From Cutibacterium avidum ATCC 25577 (GTDB taxonomy: Bacteria; Actinomycetota; Actinomycetes; Propionibacteriales; Propionibacteriaceae), in contig NZ_JH165054.1 of the NCBI RefSeq assembly GCF_000227295.1, positions 1,300,550-1,364,549 of the forward strand: a stretch of 64,000 nt of DNA, read 5' to 3'. The notes beneath the pieces are model-generated. The model saw nothing but the letters and a program-made list of their open reading frames with translations, was not told the DNA's origin and made no database searches. Position 1 is the stretch's first letter. Each line of letters starts with the position of its first letter. Both the position numbers and the translations under genes were made by a program. Positions 44,223 through 53,375 of this stretch are shown one piece after another.

Positions 44223-45101
44223 ATGAGCGACGACGACGCCGAGGACGTCCGTCGTGATGACTCCACCCCTGAGCATTCCGATCCTTCTCCCGTCACTGAC
44301 CCTGCGCCTGACGGGGCTGACACGCCCGAAGAGGCAAGTGAGGACGTCGTCGGTGGCCCCCTCATCCAGGACATCCGCTCGGACTCTCGTCATCCACGGC
44401 TGGCCAGATTCGCCACGGTGCTCGTCATGGTGACGGCCGGATTCATGATGACGACGGCCGCGGTCAATTCGCGTGGTCATGACCTTCGTCCCGAACGGGA
44501 CACTGACATGGCCACCCTCGTCCGTAATCAGGCCAGTCACAATGCCGCCCTGCAGAAAGAGGCAGCCAGCCTGCGAGCCCAGGTTGACGAGCTCTCCAAG
44601 GCCGATCAGACCCCGGGCGTCACCTCCTCGACCGTCCCCTCGGCGTCAGCCTTGGCGCCCTCGGTGGGTCTGGGAGCTGTCAGCGGCAAGGCACTGCGGG
44701 TCACCCTTGATGACGCTCCCCTCAGCGAGAATCCCGATGGGGTCGACGCCAACATGCTCGTCGTCCACCAGCAGGACATCCAGATGGTCGTCAACACCCT
44801 CTGGGCTGGGGGAGCGGAAGCCATGACCATCCAGGGACAACGAGTGACCTCCACTACAGCCGTGAAATGTGTCGGCAACACCGTCGTCCTGCACGGAGTC
44901 GCCTACGCCCCGCCCTACGTCATCGAGGCGATTGGGGACCGCGCCGCCATGGAGCAAGCTCTCGACACCTCCGAGGCGGTGCGCATCTACAAGGGGTACG
45001 TGAGTGCCTACCAGCTCGGATGGTCGGTGGAGCGGGTCGGTACGGTCACGATGCCGGCCTACACCGGCACCGTCGCCATGGGCCACGCCACTCCCCGCTG
45101 A
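44223..45101 (+). CDS. DUF881 membrane-anchored protein
   Basis: This 292-residue protein has an acidic cytoplasmic N-terminus (residues 1-60), one transmembrane segment (about 61-82, ATVLVMVTAGFMMTTAAVNS), a coiled-coil-like stretch (about 95-125) and an extracytoplasmic DUF881 domain. The domain includes LRVTLDDAPLS near residue 160, LVVHQQDIQMVVNTLWAGGAEAM and INGQR-type IQGQRVTS near residue 200. It is the equivalent of the mycobacterial gene between crgA and trpG. Function unknown, probably envelope-related. Confidence 0.88.
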   Translation: MSDDDAEDVRRDDSTPEHSDPSPVTDPAPDGADTPEEASEDVVGGPLIQDIRSDSRHPRLARFATVLVMVTAGFMMTTAAVNSRGHDLRPERDTDMATLVRNQASHNAALQKEAASLRAQVDELSKADQTPGVTSSTVPSASALAPSVGLGAVSGKALRVTLDDAPLSENPDGVDANMLVVHQQDIQMVVNTLWAGGAEAMTIQGQRVTSTTAVKCVGNTVVLHGVAYAPPYVIEAIGDRAAMEQALDTSEAVRIYKGYVSAYQLGWSVERVGTVTMPAYTGTVAMGHATPR

Positions 45102-45167
45102 GTCGGTGCGCCTGACACAACCTGAGCATGATGGCGTCTCGACGCCGGCCTACGACACAATGATCCC

Positions 45168-45797
45168 ATGACAGCCAGGATCCTCGTCGTCGACAACTAT
45201 GACTCCTTCGTGTGGAATCTCGTGTCCTACCTGGGACAGATCGGGGCAGACACCACGGTGGTTCGCAACGATGATCCTCTCTTCGAGGATCCGCAGTGGT
45301 GGGATCCCTTCGACGGCATCCTGCTGTCACCCGGCCCCGGACATCCGGAGGACGCCGGAGTGTGCGTGGACATCCTGCGCGGCGCCCGCCGACCGATCTT
45401 TGGTGTGTGCCTGGGCATGCAGGCTATGGCCATTGCGTGGGGAGGTCATGTCGGACGCGCCGAGGAACAGCTGCACGGCAAGACCTCGCCGATTCACCAC
45501 GAAGGTAAGGGGGTTTTCGCTGGCTTGCCAGACCCGCTCGTCGTCACTCGCTACCACTCCTTGGCCGTGGACGAGATCCCGGCCGAGCTGGAAGTGACAG
45601 CACGCACGGACACCGGTGTTGTCATGGGCCTGCGTCACCGCAGACTGCCGGTCGAGGGGGTGCAGTTCCACCCCGAGTCAGTACTCTCCCAGCACGGTCA
45701 CCAGATGCTCGCCACCTGGCTGATGGAGTGCGGGGACCCGGAAGCCCCCTCCCGCGCCAGCCAGATGAGCCCGCTGATGAGCGCGGCGGACCGCTGA
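45168..45797 (+). CDS. pabA: Anthranilate/aminodeoxychorismate synthase glutamine amidotransferase
   Basis: This 209-residue class I glutamine amidotransferase supplies ammonia to a chorismate-using synthase for tryptophan or folate. The triad is visible: Cys in FGVCLGMQAMA near residue 82, and His-Pro-Glu in VQFHPESVLSQHG near residue 170; the oxyanion LSPGPGHP lies near residue 54. No synthase component I is adjacent; in this locus (trpG in mycobacteria) the enzyme probably serves both pathways. It converges on pknB with 1 base between stops. Confidence 0.88.
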   Translation: MTARILVVDNYDSFVWNLVSYLGQIGADTTVVRNDDPLFEDPQWWDPFDGILLSPGPGHPEDAGVCVDILRGARRPIFGVCLGMQAMAIAWGGHVGRAEEQLHGKTSPIHHEGKGVFAGLPDPLVVTRYHSLAVDEIPAELEVTARTDTGVVMGLRHRRLPVEGVQFHPESVLSQHGHQMLATWLMECGDPEAPSRASQMSPLMSAADR

Positions 45798-45798
45798 T

Positions 45799-47679
45799 TC
45801 AGCCGTGAGATGACGACGGACTGGCCGTCGACGTCGGAACCGGTGAGGGGTCGTCCTCGCTCGGAGTAGGGCTCGTCGGGGCCTCGTGGGTCGGTTCCGA
45901 CGGCTTCACGGCGACGAGCACCTTGATGGCGGTCGACCTCTTGGCAGTGGCCCCGTAATCCGGGTCCTGGCTGAACACCGTGCCGGGGGCAGCCGAGGAT
46001 GTCGTCTGACGCTCCACGGAGATGGAGAATCCGTTCGAGCTGGCAGCGGCGTAGGCCTCTTTGACGCTCATGCCCTTGAGGTTGGGGACGACCGACTTAC
46101 CAGTCGCGACCGTCAGCGTCACCTGCTGCTCAGGGGTCAGAGAGGTACCCGCACTCGGGCGGACGGAGTCAACGGTGCCCGCCTTGGCGGTATTCGCCTC
46201 GGTCTTGGGGTCATCGTCGTTGACCCTGATCTGGTTGTCCGAGAATCCGGCGTCCTTGAGGGCCTTGACGGCATCCGACTTCGGCATCCCGACGATGTTC
46301 TGCGGGATCGTCAACTTCTTTGGCCCGTCATTGACGGTGATCGTCACCTTGCTGCCCTCATGGACCTTCTGGTTGGCAGCAGGATTCTGCGAGACAACCT
46401 GGTTGGCAGTCGACTCGTCCTTCTGGACGTGCTCGACCTTCACCTTGAGGCCGGCATTCTCGAGGGTCGACGTGGCTCCCTGCTGGCTCAGACCAGTGAC
46501 CGCCGGGACATCGACCATCTTCACGGTTTTCGACGGCGTCGGCGACGAGGTGGGGGCCGAGGAAGGCCCGAGCATCCTGTGCAACCCGAATCCGAGCAGC
46601 GCGAGCAACGCGACGACCAGGATCGTCACGAGGACGACCGGCCAACGCTTGCGCTTGGGCTCTTCCGGTTCTGCAGGGCTCTCGGTCTGAGCGGGGGTGG
46701 CCTCGTCTCGCTGTGCAGCGGCAGCCGGCGCGGCAGGAGGCGCGGCGGCCGTTGCCGCAGCAGCGGGGATGAGGTGGGTCTGCTCCTCCGTGTCGGCATC
46801 GGGATCGGCGTGAGCCTGCATCGCCAGCGGTTCGCGCCCTGACAGCAGGCGATCAATGTCGTCACGCATCTGCTTGGCGGTCTGGTAGCGATCAGCCCGC
46901 TCCTTCGCCAGCGCCTTGAGGGTGATGGCGTCCATCTCGCCAGTGATCTCGGAATCCAGCGAGGACGGCGGTGCCGGGATCTCGCGGACGTGCTGGTAAG
47001 CCACTGAGACGGGGGAGTCACCGATGAACGGCGGGCGTCCGACCAACAGCTCGTACAGCAGACAGCCGGTGGCATAGATGTCGGCTCGGTTGTCGACTGT
47101 CTCGCCGCGAGCCTGCTCCGGGGAGAGGTACTGGGCGGTGCCGATGACGGCTGCCGTCTGGGTCATGGTGGCAGAGGTGTCGGCAACCGCGCGGGCGATG
47201 CCGAAGTCCATCACCTTGACGTACCCCTCACGGGTGAGCATGACGTTGGCCGGCTTGATGTCACGGTGGACGATGCCGGCGGCGTGGGAGTAGCTCAGCG
47301 CATCGAGCACACCCTGGGTGAACTCGAGGGCGCGGCGGGGAAGGATCTTGCGGCCGTCGCGCAGCACGTCGCGCAGGGTGTGACCGTCAATGAGTTCCAT
47401 GACGATGTAAGGCACCTGCAGGCCGGTTGTCGGATCTTGCGTCTCACCAGTGTCATACACGGCGACGATGTTCGGGTGGTTGAGGCGCGCAGCCGACTGT
47501 GCCTCACGCTGGAACCTCGCCTGGAAGGTGTCGTCGCTGGCGAGGTCGGCGCGCAACCTCTTGACCGCGACGTCGCGACCGAGACGGTGATCGCGGGCCC
47601 TCCAGACATCGGCCATGCCGCCACGGCCGATGAGGTTCTGCAGTTCGTAACGCCCGGAGAGCCAACTCTCAGTGCTCAT
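45799..47679 (-). CDS. pknB: Ser/Thr protein kinase PknB with three PASTA domains
   Basis: This 626-residue membrane kinase senses peptidoglycan fragments and controls wall synthesis and division. Kinase domain (about 10-275): glycine loop GRGGMADVW, catalytic Lys40 in VAVK, HRDIKPAN near 138, DFG near 155 and an activation loop rich in Thr. A Pro/Ala-rich linker precedes one transmembrane segment (about 345-366, WPVVLVTILVVALLALLGF). Outside are three PASTA repeats (about 385-455, 456-530, 531-595), then a Ser/Pro-rich tail. Mycobacterial PknB has four. It lies at the 3' end of the operon; pknA, normally next to it, is absent. Confidence 0.94.
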   Translation of the reverse strand: MSTESWLSGRYELQNLIGRGGMADVWRARDHRLGRDVAVKRLRADLASDDTFQARFQREAQSAARLNHPNIVAVYDTGETQDPTTGLQVPYIVMELIDGHTLRDVLRDGRKILPRRALEFTQGVLDALSYSHAAGIVHRDIKPANVMLTREGYVKVMDFGIARAVADTSATMTQTAAVIGTAQYLSPEQARGETVDNRADIYATGCLLYELLVGRPPFIGDSPVSVAYQHVREIPAPPSSLDSEITGEMDAITLKALAKERADRYQTAKQMRDDIDRLLSGREPLAMQAHADPDADTEEQTHLIPAAAATAAAPPAAPAAAAQRDEATPAQTESPAEPEEPKRKRWPVVLVTILVVALLALLGFGLHRMLGPSSAPTSSPTPSKTVKMVDVPAVTGLSQQGATSTLENAGLKVKVEHVQKDESTANQVVSQNPAANQKVHEGSKVTITVNDGPKKLTIPQNIVGMPKSDAVKALKDAGFSDNQIRVNDDDPKTEANTAKAGTVDSVRPSAGTSLTPEQQVTLTVATGKSVVPNLKGMSVKEAYAAASSNGFSISVERQTTSSAAPGTVFSQDPDYGATAKRSTAIKVLVAVKPSEPTHEAPTSPTPSEDDPSPVPTSTASPSSSHG

Positions 47680-47736
47680 TGAGGGATCCCCTTTGTGGTG
47701 AGACGTGGTGAAGTGTGCTGGTTGTCTGTCTAATTG

Positions 47737-49164
47737 TCATCTCATCGCCTCGATGACATCTCTGGCGATGGGAGCCCCGAGTCGGCCTCCGGAGACCTCG
47801 TCGATGGCGGTGTCTGAGGATTGGACGAAGACCGCCACTGCGACGTGTGGCTTGTCCGACCACCCCACGAACCACGCGTAGGGAGCCTTCCCCTTCATCG
47901 TCTGCGCAGTACCGGTCTTGCCGCCCACAGTGACCCCGTCAATGCGTGCCCTCTTACCAGTGCCGTTGTTGACCACCGAGACCATCATCGACTTCAGTTG
48001 CTCGGCCGACTCCTTCGTCATCGGCTGAGACATCTGCTTGGGACGATGCTCGGAAACCACCTGAAGGTTCGATGCCCGGACCTGCGCGGTGAGATACGGC
48101 GTCATGAGCTTGCCGCCATTGGCGATGCCGGCAGTCACCATCGCCATCTGGAGAGGGGAGGCTGCGACGTCGAACTGGCCGATGGAACTCTGCGCGAGCT
48201 GAGCATCGGTCATGTCCTTGGGGAACTTCGAGGCGACCGACGAGATGTCGGAGTCGACGACCTTGCCAAATCCAAATTCCTCAGCCTGGGCATTGATCTT
48301 GTCTTGGCCCAGGCCCACTCCGAGCTTGCCGAAGGCGGTGTTGCACGAGATGTCGAGGGCACGGGTGAGAGTGATCTGCTTGCCCCCGCAATAGGTCTCG
48401 TTCGTCAACGGAGTGCGGGTGCCCGGTAGGGTCCAATTCTCCGGCGCATCCACTGTGGAGTTCGGGTTGTAACCGTTCTGCAGGGCCGCAGCGGCCGTCA
48501 CCAGTTTGAAGGTCGAACCGGGAGGGTAGATCTCACGGCTGGCGCGGTTGGACAACGGAGACGACTTGTCCGCAACGAGTTCCTTCCACGCCTGGCTGGT
48601 GTCGTTGAGGCGTTGGGAGGCCAGATCGTTGGGGTCGTAGGAGGGGGAGGACGCCATGGCCAGCACCGCGCCAGTGGTGTAGTCCATCGCGACGACAGCG
48701 CCCTTCTTGCCTCTGAGGCCTTCCCATGCGGCGTCCTGGGCCTTGGCGTTGATCGTCGTCGTGATCGAGCCACCTTCAGGCTTGTGACCGGACAACGTCC
48801 CCGTGATTCGGGAAAGCCACTGGGTGTCGGAGGTACCCGTCAGCTGGGCATTCTGGGTCTGCTCGAGCATGGAACGCCCGTAGTAGTAGGAGTAGTACCC
48901 GGTGATGGGAGCGTACTCCGGCCCGGAGGGGTAGACGCGCTGGTAGGCGAATTTGCCGTCGCTCGACTTGGTGGTCGCGATGGGCATCGAACCGACGAGG
49001 ATGTCGCCCCGGTTCTGGGAGAACTCGGCGTCGCGCACTCGAACGTTGCGAGGATCGTTGTTGAGGCTGGCCTGCCGGAAGATGGCCGATCCGGTGAGAT
49101 TGGCCATGAGGGCCAGGAACATCAGCCCAGCGAGCAGGGAGACTCCGCGAATCTGCTTGTTCAT
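47737..49164 (-). CDS. pbpA: Penicillin-binding protein PbpA (class B transpeptidase)
   Basis: This 475-residue transpeptidase cross-links peptidoglycan. It has one N-terminal transmembrane anchor (about 8-28), a dimerisation or linker domain and the transpeptidase domain with all three motifs: S217-T-F-K, S273-C-N and K416-T-G-T. GTA following KTG fits class B enzymes. It overlaps ftsW by 4 bases and is a likely partner of it in a SEDS-bPBP pair. Confidence 0.94.
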   Translation of the reverse strand: MNKQIRGVSLLAGLMFLALMANLTGSAIFRQASLNNDPRNVRVRDAEFSQNRGDILVGSMPIATTKSSDGKFAYQRVYPSGPEYAPITGYYSYYYGRSMLEQTQNAQLTGTSDTQWLSRITGTLSGHKPEGGSITTTINAKAQDAAWEGLRGKKGAVVAMDYTTGAVLAMASSPSYDPNDLASQRLNDTSQAWKELVADKSSPLSNRASREIYPPGSTFKLVTAAAALQNGYNPNSTVDAPENWTLPGTRTPLTNETYCGGKQITLTRALDISCNTAFGKLGVGLGQDKINAQAEEFGFGKVVDSDISSVASKFPKDMTDAQLAQSSIGQFDVAASPLQMAMVTAGIANGGKLMTPYLTAQVRASNLQVVSEHRPKQMSQPMTKESAEQLKSMMVSVVNNGTGKRARIDGVTVGGKTGTAQTMKGKAPYAWFVGWSDKPHVAVAVFVQSSDTAIDEVSGGRLGAPIARDVIEAMR

Positions 49165-50567
49165 CGCGTGCCTCCGTTCGGGATGACGGCGGTGGCGTTC
49201 TGGGCCTGGGGGTCGGCGGGAACAGTGGCGACGAAGTCGTCGTCAGGTTTTCGGTTCCGGTGCGACACGATCATGATGATCGCGACGATGATCCAGTTGG
49301 CCACCAGGGACGACCCGCCTTGGCTCATGAATGGCGTCGTCAGACCGGTAAGGGGCAGTAGCCGGGTGACGCCACCGATGATGGCGAAGACCTGGAGAGC
49401 AAGGGTGAAGGACAGTCCAGCGACCATGAGCTTGCCGAACTCGTCACGGCAGCCGAGGGCGGTGCGCATACCGCGAGCGGTGAGGATGAAGAACATCATG
49501 ATGACGGCCATGAGGCCAGTGACGCCGAGTTCCTCTCCGATCGAAGTCGCGATGAAGTCGCTCCATGCCAAGGGCACCATCCCGGGACGTCCCAGCCCCC
49601 AGCCGCGTCCGGCGAGACCACCCCAGGCGAGCCCGAACTGAGCCTGGATGATCTGGTAATTCTGGCTGTAATCGGTGAAGGGGTGCAGCCAGGAATCGAA
49701 ACGGATGCGGACGTGGCCGAAGAAGGCGTACGCCAGCGCCGCGCCACCGACGAGGCTGACCGCTCCCAGAATCGCCCATCCGACACGCTCGGTCGTGAGG
49801 TACAGCATGACGACGAACATGCCGTAGAAGAGCATTCCGGTGCCCAGGTCATTCTGGTAGACGATGACGAGCATCGTCGCGACCCACATCACTGCGATCG
49901 GGCCGAGATCACGGGCACGCAGCAGGGTGATGCCCAGGATTCTGTGGCCGGCGCGGGAGAGGACGTCGCGGTTGTCCACAAGGTAAGCCGCGAAGGCGAT
50001 GGCTAGCACCACCTTCGACACCTCGGCAGGCTGGAAGCTGTAGGAGCCAATGCGGATCCACACTCGCGATCCGAGCACTGACATCCCCAGGCCGGGGACC
50101 AGGGGCAGCAAGAGGAATCCCAGGCCGACGATGAACAGCACGTAGGGGTACTTCTGCAGTTTGCGATGATCCCGCAGGACGAGCAGGGTCGTCAGGAACA
50201 AGATGAGGCCCAGGGCCGTCCACATGGCCTGGGTGTCCATCCGGTTCTTGTTCGGGTCGGGGACAAGGTCGATGCGGTGGATCATCGCGAGCCCGAGCCC
50301 ATTGAGGGTGAAGACGATGGGAAGAATCACGGGGTCGGCGTAAGGAATGACGATCCTCACGAAGATGTGCGCGATGACAGCCATCCCCAGCCACACACCG
50401 CCGACCGTCATCCAGGTCTCGGGCAACTCATGGTTGATGTTGAGCTCGGTGAGTACCCAGCCGCCGAAGCCAATGGCCCAGGCGATGAGAAGCATGAAGA
50501 GTTCCGTCCAGCGTCTCTTGGACTGGACGACGACGGTGCCGTCATCGAATTCCGGTACGACACTCAT
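49161..50567 (-). CDS. rodA: SEDS peptidoglycan glycosyltransferase (FtsW/RodA family)
   Basis: This 468-residue protein with about ten to twelve hydrophobic segments polymerises lipid II. Family features include LGSRVWIRIGSYSFQPAEVSK near residue 165, VIVYQNDLGTGMLFYG near residue 230 (with the essential Asp), SIGEELGVTGL near residue 355 and LTTPFMSQGGSS near residue 420. The ATG at 50567 overlaps the pstP stop (TGATG). It probably corresponds to the RodA of the mycobacterial pknB operon. Confidence 0.92.
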   Translation of the reverse strand: MSVVPEFDDGTVVVQSKRRWTELFMLLIAWAIGFGGWVLTELNINHELPETWMTVGGVWLGMAVIAHIFVRIVIPYADPVILPIVFTLNGLGLAMIHRIDLVPDPNKNRMDTQAMWTALGLILFLTTLLVLRDHRKLQKYPYVLFIVGLGFLLLPLVPGLGMSVLGSRVWIRIGSYSFQPAEVSKVVLAIAFAAYLVDNRDVLSRAGHRILGITLLRARDLGPIAVMWVATMLVIVYQNDLGTGMLFYGMFVVMLYLTTERVGWAILGAVSLVGGAALAYAFFGHVRIRFDSWLHPFTDYSQNYQIIQAQFGLAWGGLAGRGWGLGRPGMVPLAWSDFIATSIGEELGVTGLMAVIMMFFILTARGMRTALGCRDEFGKLMVAGLSFTLALQVFAIIGGVTRLLPLTGLTTPFMSQGGSSLVANWIIVAIIMIVSHRNRKPDDDFVATVPADPQAQNATAVIPNGGTR

Positions 50568-52021
50568 CAGCAATCACCCGAACTGACGGCGGGGAGGTTC
50601 ACCTCATGCCCCGAGGCGCTCGGTGAGGGCATCGCGGGGGTCGGTACTGCGGACGGGTGAGGAATACCGGAACTGCTGGCGGACGATTGAGGTGATGCCG
50701 ACGGGGTCGTCGAGGGTCTGGTCGGGGCAGCAGGCGGGGTCGTCGCCATTTCGCGCACGGCCTTGCAATGCTCGGCTCCGGTACGCAGCTCAGCAACCGT
50801 GGAGTGGGCGGACTCCATCGAGGAGACGCGGATGTTCTCCGAGACTCGATTTCGGTAGTAGCGCGGAAGATCAGTGGTCTTGACGTCCGTCGTCTCAGCG
50901 ACGTGGGAGAGCTGGATCCACGCCAGGCTGTCCGGTGATCCCTGATAAATCGCCACCGCGTTGCCGTCGGTACCCACGTAGTACTGGGTGTTGAGGTAGG
51001 CGCGAGTGCCGAAGATGCCGCCGACGACGACAGCGGCGACGGCGAGGACGACCACGGGCCACAGCCAGTGGCGACGACGGCGGGTCCGGGAATCCACGGG
51101 CGCATAGCGCATCGACTCCTCCGCCTCGGAGTCGAAGAGCACGGTCGACGTGCCGGCGTCCTTCGTCGCGGAGGACGGTTGCTCGACGGAGAGCGGAGCG
51201 GTGACCTCGTGCTCGGGAACCTTGCGGGTCGTCGCTGCCCCGATGATGTGGGGCTCGGAGGCGTCCAGGACGGGATCAGCCCCGACGACCTCGGCGACGA
51301 CGATGGTGATGTTGTCGGTGCCGCCACCGGCATGGGCGTCCGTCGCCAGCAGATCGACGACGTCGTCCAGATTGGTGGTGCTGAGGTGCTCGGCGATCGT
51401 CTCGTCGTCGACGAGACCGCACAGTCCGTCAGAGCAGAAGAGAATGCGGTCTCCCAACCGAAGATCCACGATCTGGGTGTCCGGGACGTGCTGGGGCTGG
51501 CCATTGAGCACCTTGAGAAGGAGAGACCGATGCGGATGAACGGCGGCCTCCTCGGGGGTGATCCGACCATCATCGATGAGGGACTGCACCCACGAGTGGT
51601 CGTGGGTCATCCGCTTCATGCGGCCCTGACGCAGCAGGTAGCCGCGGGAGTCACCGATGTGGACCACGCCGAGCTGGGTGCCTGAGAACATCGCTCCGCA
51701 GAAGGTCGTCCCCATGCCCTCCAGGGAGGAGTCCCACGCCACGAGGTCGGCCAGTTCGTCATTGGCGTCAGCCACCGCACCAGCCAGAACGGTGAGCATC
51801 TCCTCTCCCTGCGGGCGGCACGGGGAGTCCTCCCCGGAGAACCTCTCGTCAGCTCGGGTGACGTGACGCACGGCGACGGTGGAGGCGAGGTCACCTGCGG
51901 CGGCACCGCCCATGCCGTCGGCGACGACGAGCATCCTCGGGGAGACGTACCCCGAGTCCTGGTTGTTGCGTCGCACCAGGCCAATTTCGGAGTGGCATCG
52001 AACGTCGAGGGAGAAGGCCAT
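50567..52021 (-). CDS. pstP: PP2C-type Ser/Thr phosphatase PstP
   Basis: This 484-residue phosphatase reverses PknB phosphorylation. The catalytic domain (about 5-235) has metal ligands in the RRNNQDSG and VADGMGGAAAGD motifs near 18-45, GDSR near 123 and DNITIVVAEV near 225. A linker leads to one transmembrane segment (about 318-340), and a Ser/Pro-rich extracellular tail follows. Order matches mycobacterial PstP. Confidence 0.94.
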   Translation of the reverse strand: MAFSLDVRCHSEIGLVRRNNQDSGYVSPRMLVVADGMGGAAAGDLASTVAVRHVTRADERFSGEDSPCRPQGEEMLTVLAGAVADANDELADLVAWDSSLEGMGTTFCGAMFSGTQLGVVHIGDSRGYLLRQGRMKRMTHDHSWVQSLIDDGRITPEEAAVHPHRSLLLKVLNGQPQHVPDTQIVDLRLGDRILFCSDGLCGLVDDETIAEHLSTTNLDDVVDLLATDAHAGGGTDNITIVVAEVVGADPVLDASEPHIIGAATTRKVPEHEVTAPLSVEQPSSATKDAGTSTVLFDSEAEESMRYAPVDSRTRRRRHWLWPVVVLAVAAVVVGGIFGTRAYLNTQYYVGTDGNAVAIYQGSPDSLAWIQLSHVAETTDVKTTDLPRYYRNRVSENIRVSSMESAHSTVAELRTGAEHCKAVREMATTPPAAPTRPSTTPSASPQSSASSSGIPHPSAVPTPAMPSPSASGHEVNLPAVSSGDC

Positions 52022-52024
52022 CGC

Positions 52025-52519
52025 TCACCGCCCGCCGGTGACGGTCATGACGGTCCTGCCAATTCGCACCTCGTCCCCCACCGACAGGCGCGTCGGGTTC
52101 TCGATGCGCTCACCGTTGACATGGGTGCCATTCGTCGAGGCCAGATCCTCGACGAACCACGCGCCGTCGATGCCGGGGCTGAACTCGGCATGGCGGGTGG
52201 AGGCGTAGTCGTCGTCAATGGGAAGGGTGCAGTCGTTGCCGCGCCCCACGGTGACGCCGTTGGCCAGCGGGACATATGTGCCGGCCCCACTGCCGGAGAT
52301 GACCTGCAGACCAGTCGGTACCGGGGCGACCTCACGACGACGAGCCTTGCGGCCCTTACCACCTCGCCCAGGACCCACGGCAGCGGCTTCAGCATTGTGA
52401 GGTACCCGGTGACCGTAGATGTCGGTACGAATGACGTTCGTGACGAGCAGGATGAAGATCCACAACACCGCCAAGTAGGCAATGCGTAACAGCGTGACGA
52501 GGAATTCGCTCACGATCAC
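52025..52519 (-). CDS. fhaB: FHA-domain protein FhaB
   Basis: This 164-residue protein has an N-terminal membrane segment (about 8-28, TLLRIAYLAVLWIFILLVTNV), a basic linker and a forkhead-associated domain (about 70-160) with VGRGNDCTLPIDDDYASTRHAEF and DLASTNGTHVNG phosphothreonine-binding loops. It binds phosphorylated division or wall proteins (FipA partners in mycobacteria). It overlaps fhaA by 4 bases. Confidence 0.93.
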   Translation of the reverse strand: MIVSEFLVTLLRIAYLAVLWIFILLVTNVIRTDIYGHRVPHNAEAAAVGPGRGGKGRKARRREVAPVPTGLQVISGSGAGTYVPLANGVTVGRGNDCTLPIDDDYASTRHAEFSPGIDGAWFVEDLASTNGTHVNGERIENPTRLSVGDEVRIGRTVMTVTGGR

Positions 52520-53205
52520 ATCCCCGTCGGAGAATGGACCAGCATCCGTGTGGAGCCGATCTCGATGCGTGACCCGTCGCTGATCTCAGCGCTGGAGACC
52601 TTGACTCCGTTGACCGACACCCCATTGGTGGAGTTGAGATCCTCGATGGACAGGCCGATTCCGTCGCCCTGGGGCCAGACGTTGACACGAGCATGGAGAC
52701 GAGAAATGCCCGGATCGTTGATGCGAATGTCAGCATCGGAACCTCGGCCGATCGTCAGGCCCGGGGGAGTGAGGGGATGACGCACCCCGTTGACCTCCAG
52801 TACCAGCGGCGCACGACGGCCAGCGGTGGCCTTGGCGTGGTTCTCGCCCGTCAGAACGGTGAATTTGCCGACCGGCAGGGAGCCGTCCAGGTCGTAACGG
52901 ATGTGGATGGGTCCGTTGAACACGTAGTGACGCTCGCTGGCGTGATCACGCAGAGTCGGGATGATCTCGGCATTGAGGGTCTTGGTGTAGGGGACGAGAC
53001 GCTCGTAATCATGGCTGGACAGCCGGACCACGAAATCATTGGGAACCAGTGACTTGTCGCGGGACAGGATCTGCGCCTCGGAGTCGAGCTCGCGCTGCAG
53101 CCGACCGGCGATCTCCACCGGCTCAACCTCACCACGGAAGGCGCGCGCGAAGACGCCACTGACGGCGCCTTCGATCGACTTCTCGACCTTGTCCAGGAAA
53201 CCCAC
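52516..53205 (-). CDS. fhaA: FHA-domain protein FhaA
   Basis: This 229-residue protein has an N-terminal DUF3662 domain (about 1-115, beginning VGFLDKVEKSIEGAVSG) and a C-terminal FHA domain (about 140-225) with IGRGSDADIRINDPGISRLHARV-type loop and DLNSTNGVSVNG. The GTG at 53205 is chosen because AGGAGG lies 7 bases upstream; a longer frame to 53418 adds unrelated sequence. The variable linker found between the domains in mycobacteria is short here. It is the first gene of the phospho-signalling operon. Confidence 0.92.
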   Translation of the reverse strand: MGFLDKVEKSIEGAVSGVFARAFRGEVEPVEIAGRLQRELDSEAQILSRDKSLVPNDFVVRLSSHDYERLVPYTKTLNAEIIPTLRDHASERHYVFNGPIHIRYDLDGSLPVGKFTVLTGENHAKATAGRRAPLVLEVNGVRHPLTPPGLTIGRGSDADIRINDPGISRLHARVNVWPQGDGIGLSIEDLNSTNGVSVNGVKVSSAEISDGSRIEIGSTRMLVHSPTGM

Positions 53206-53375
53206 CCGGCTCCTCCTTCCGGCTGACATGTCAGGCTGGTCGTCCGTTTCACACGGACTACCACCATGCGAGTGTACCCAGAAGGTCTGACGATACCCTG
53301 TGACGGCCGTGTTCCGCGTGGCGGACGTTGCACTCGAAAGCGGCTTCGGAAGCGCCACCGGGGCCGGTGGGAAGG

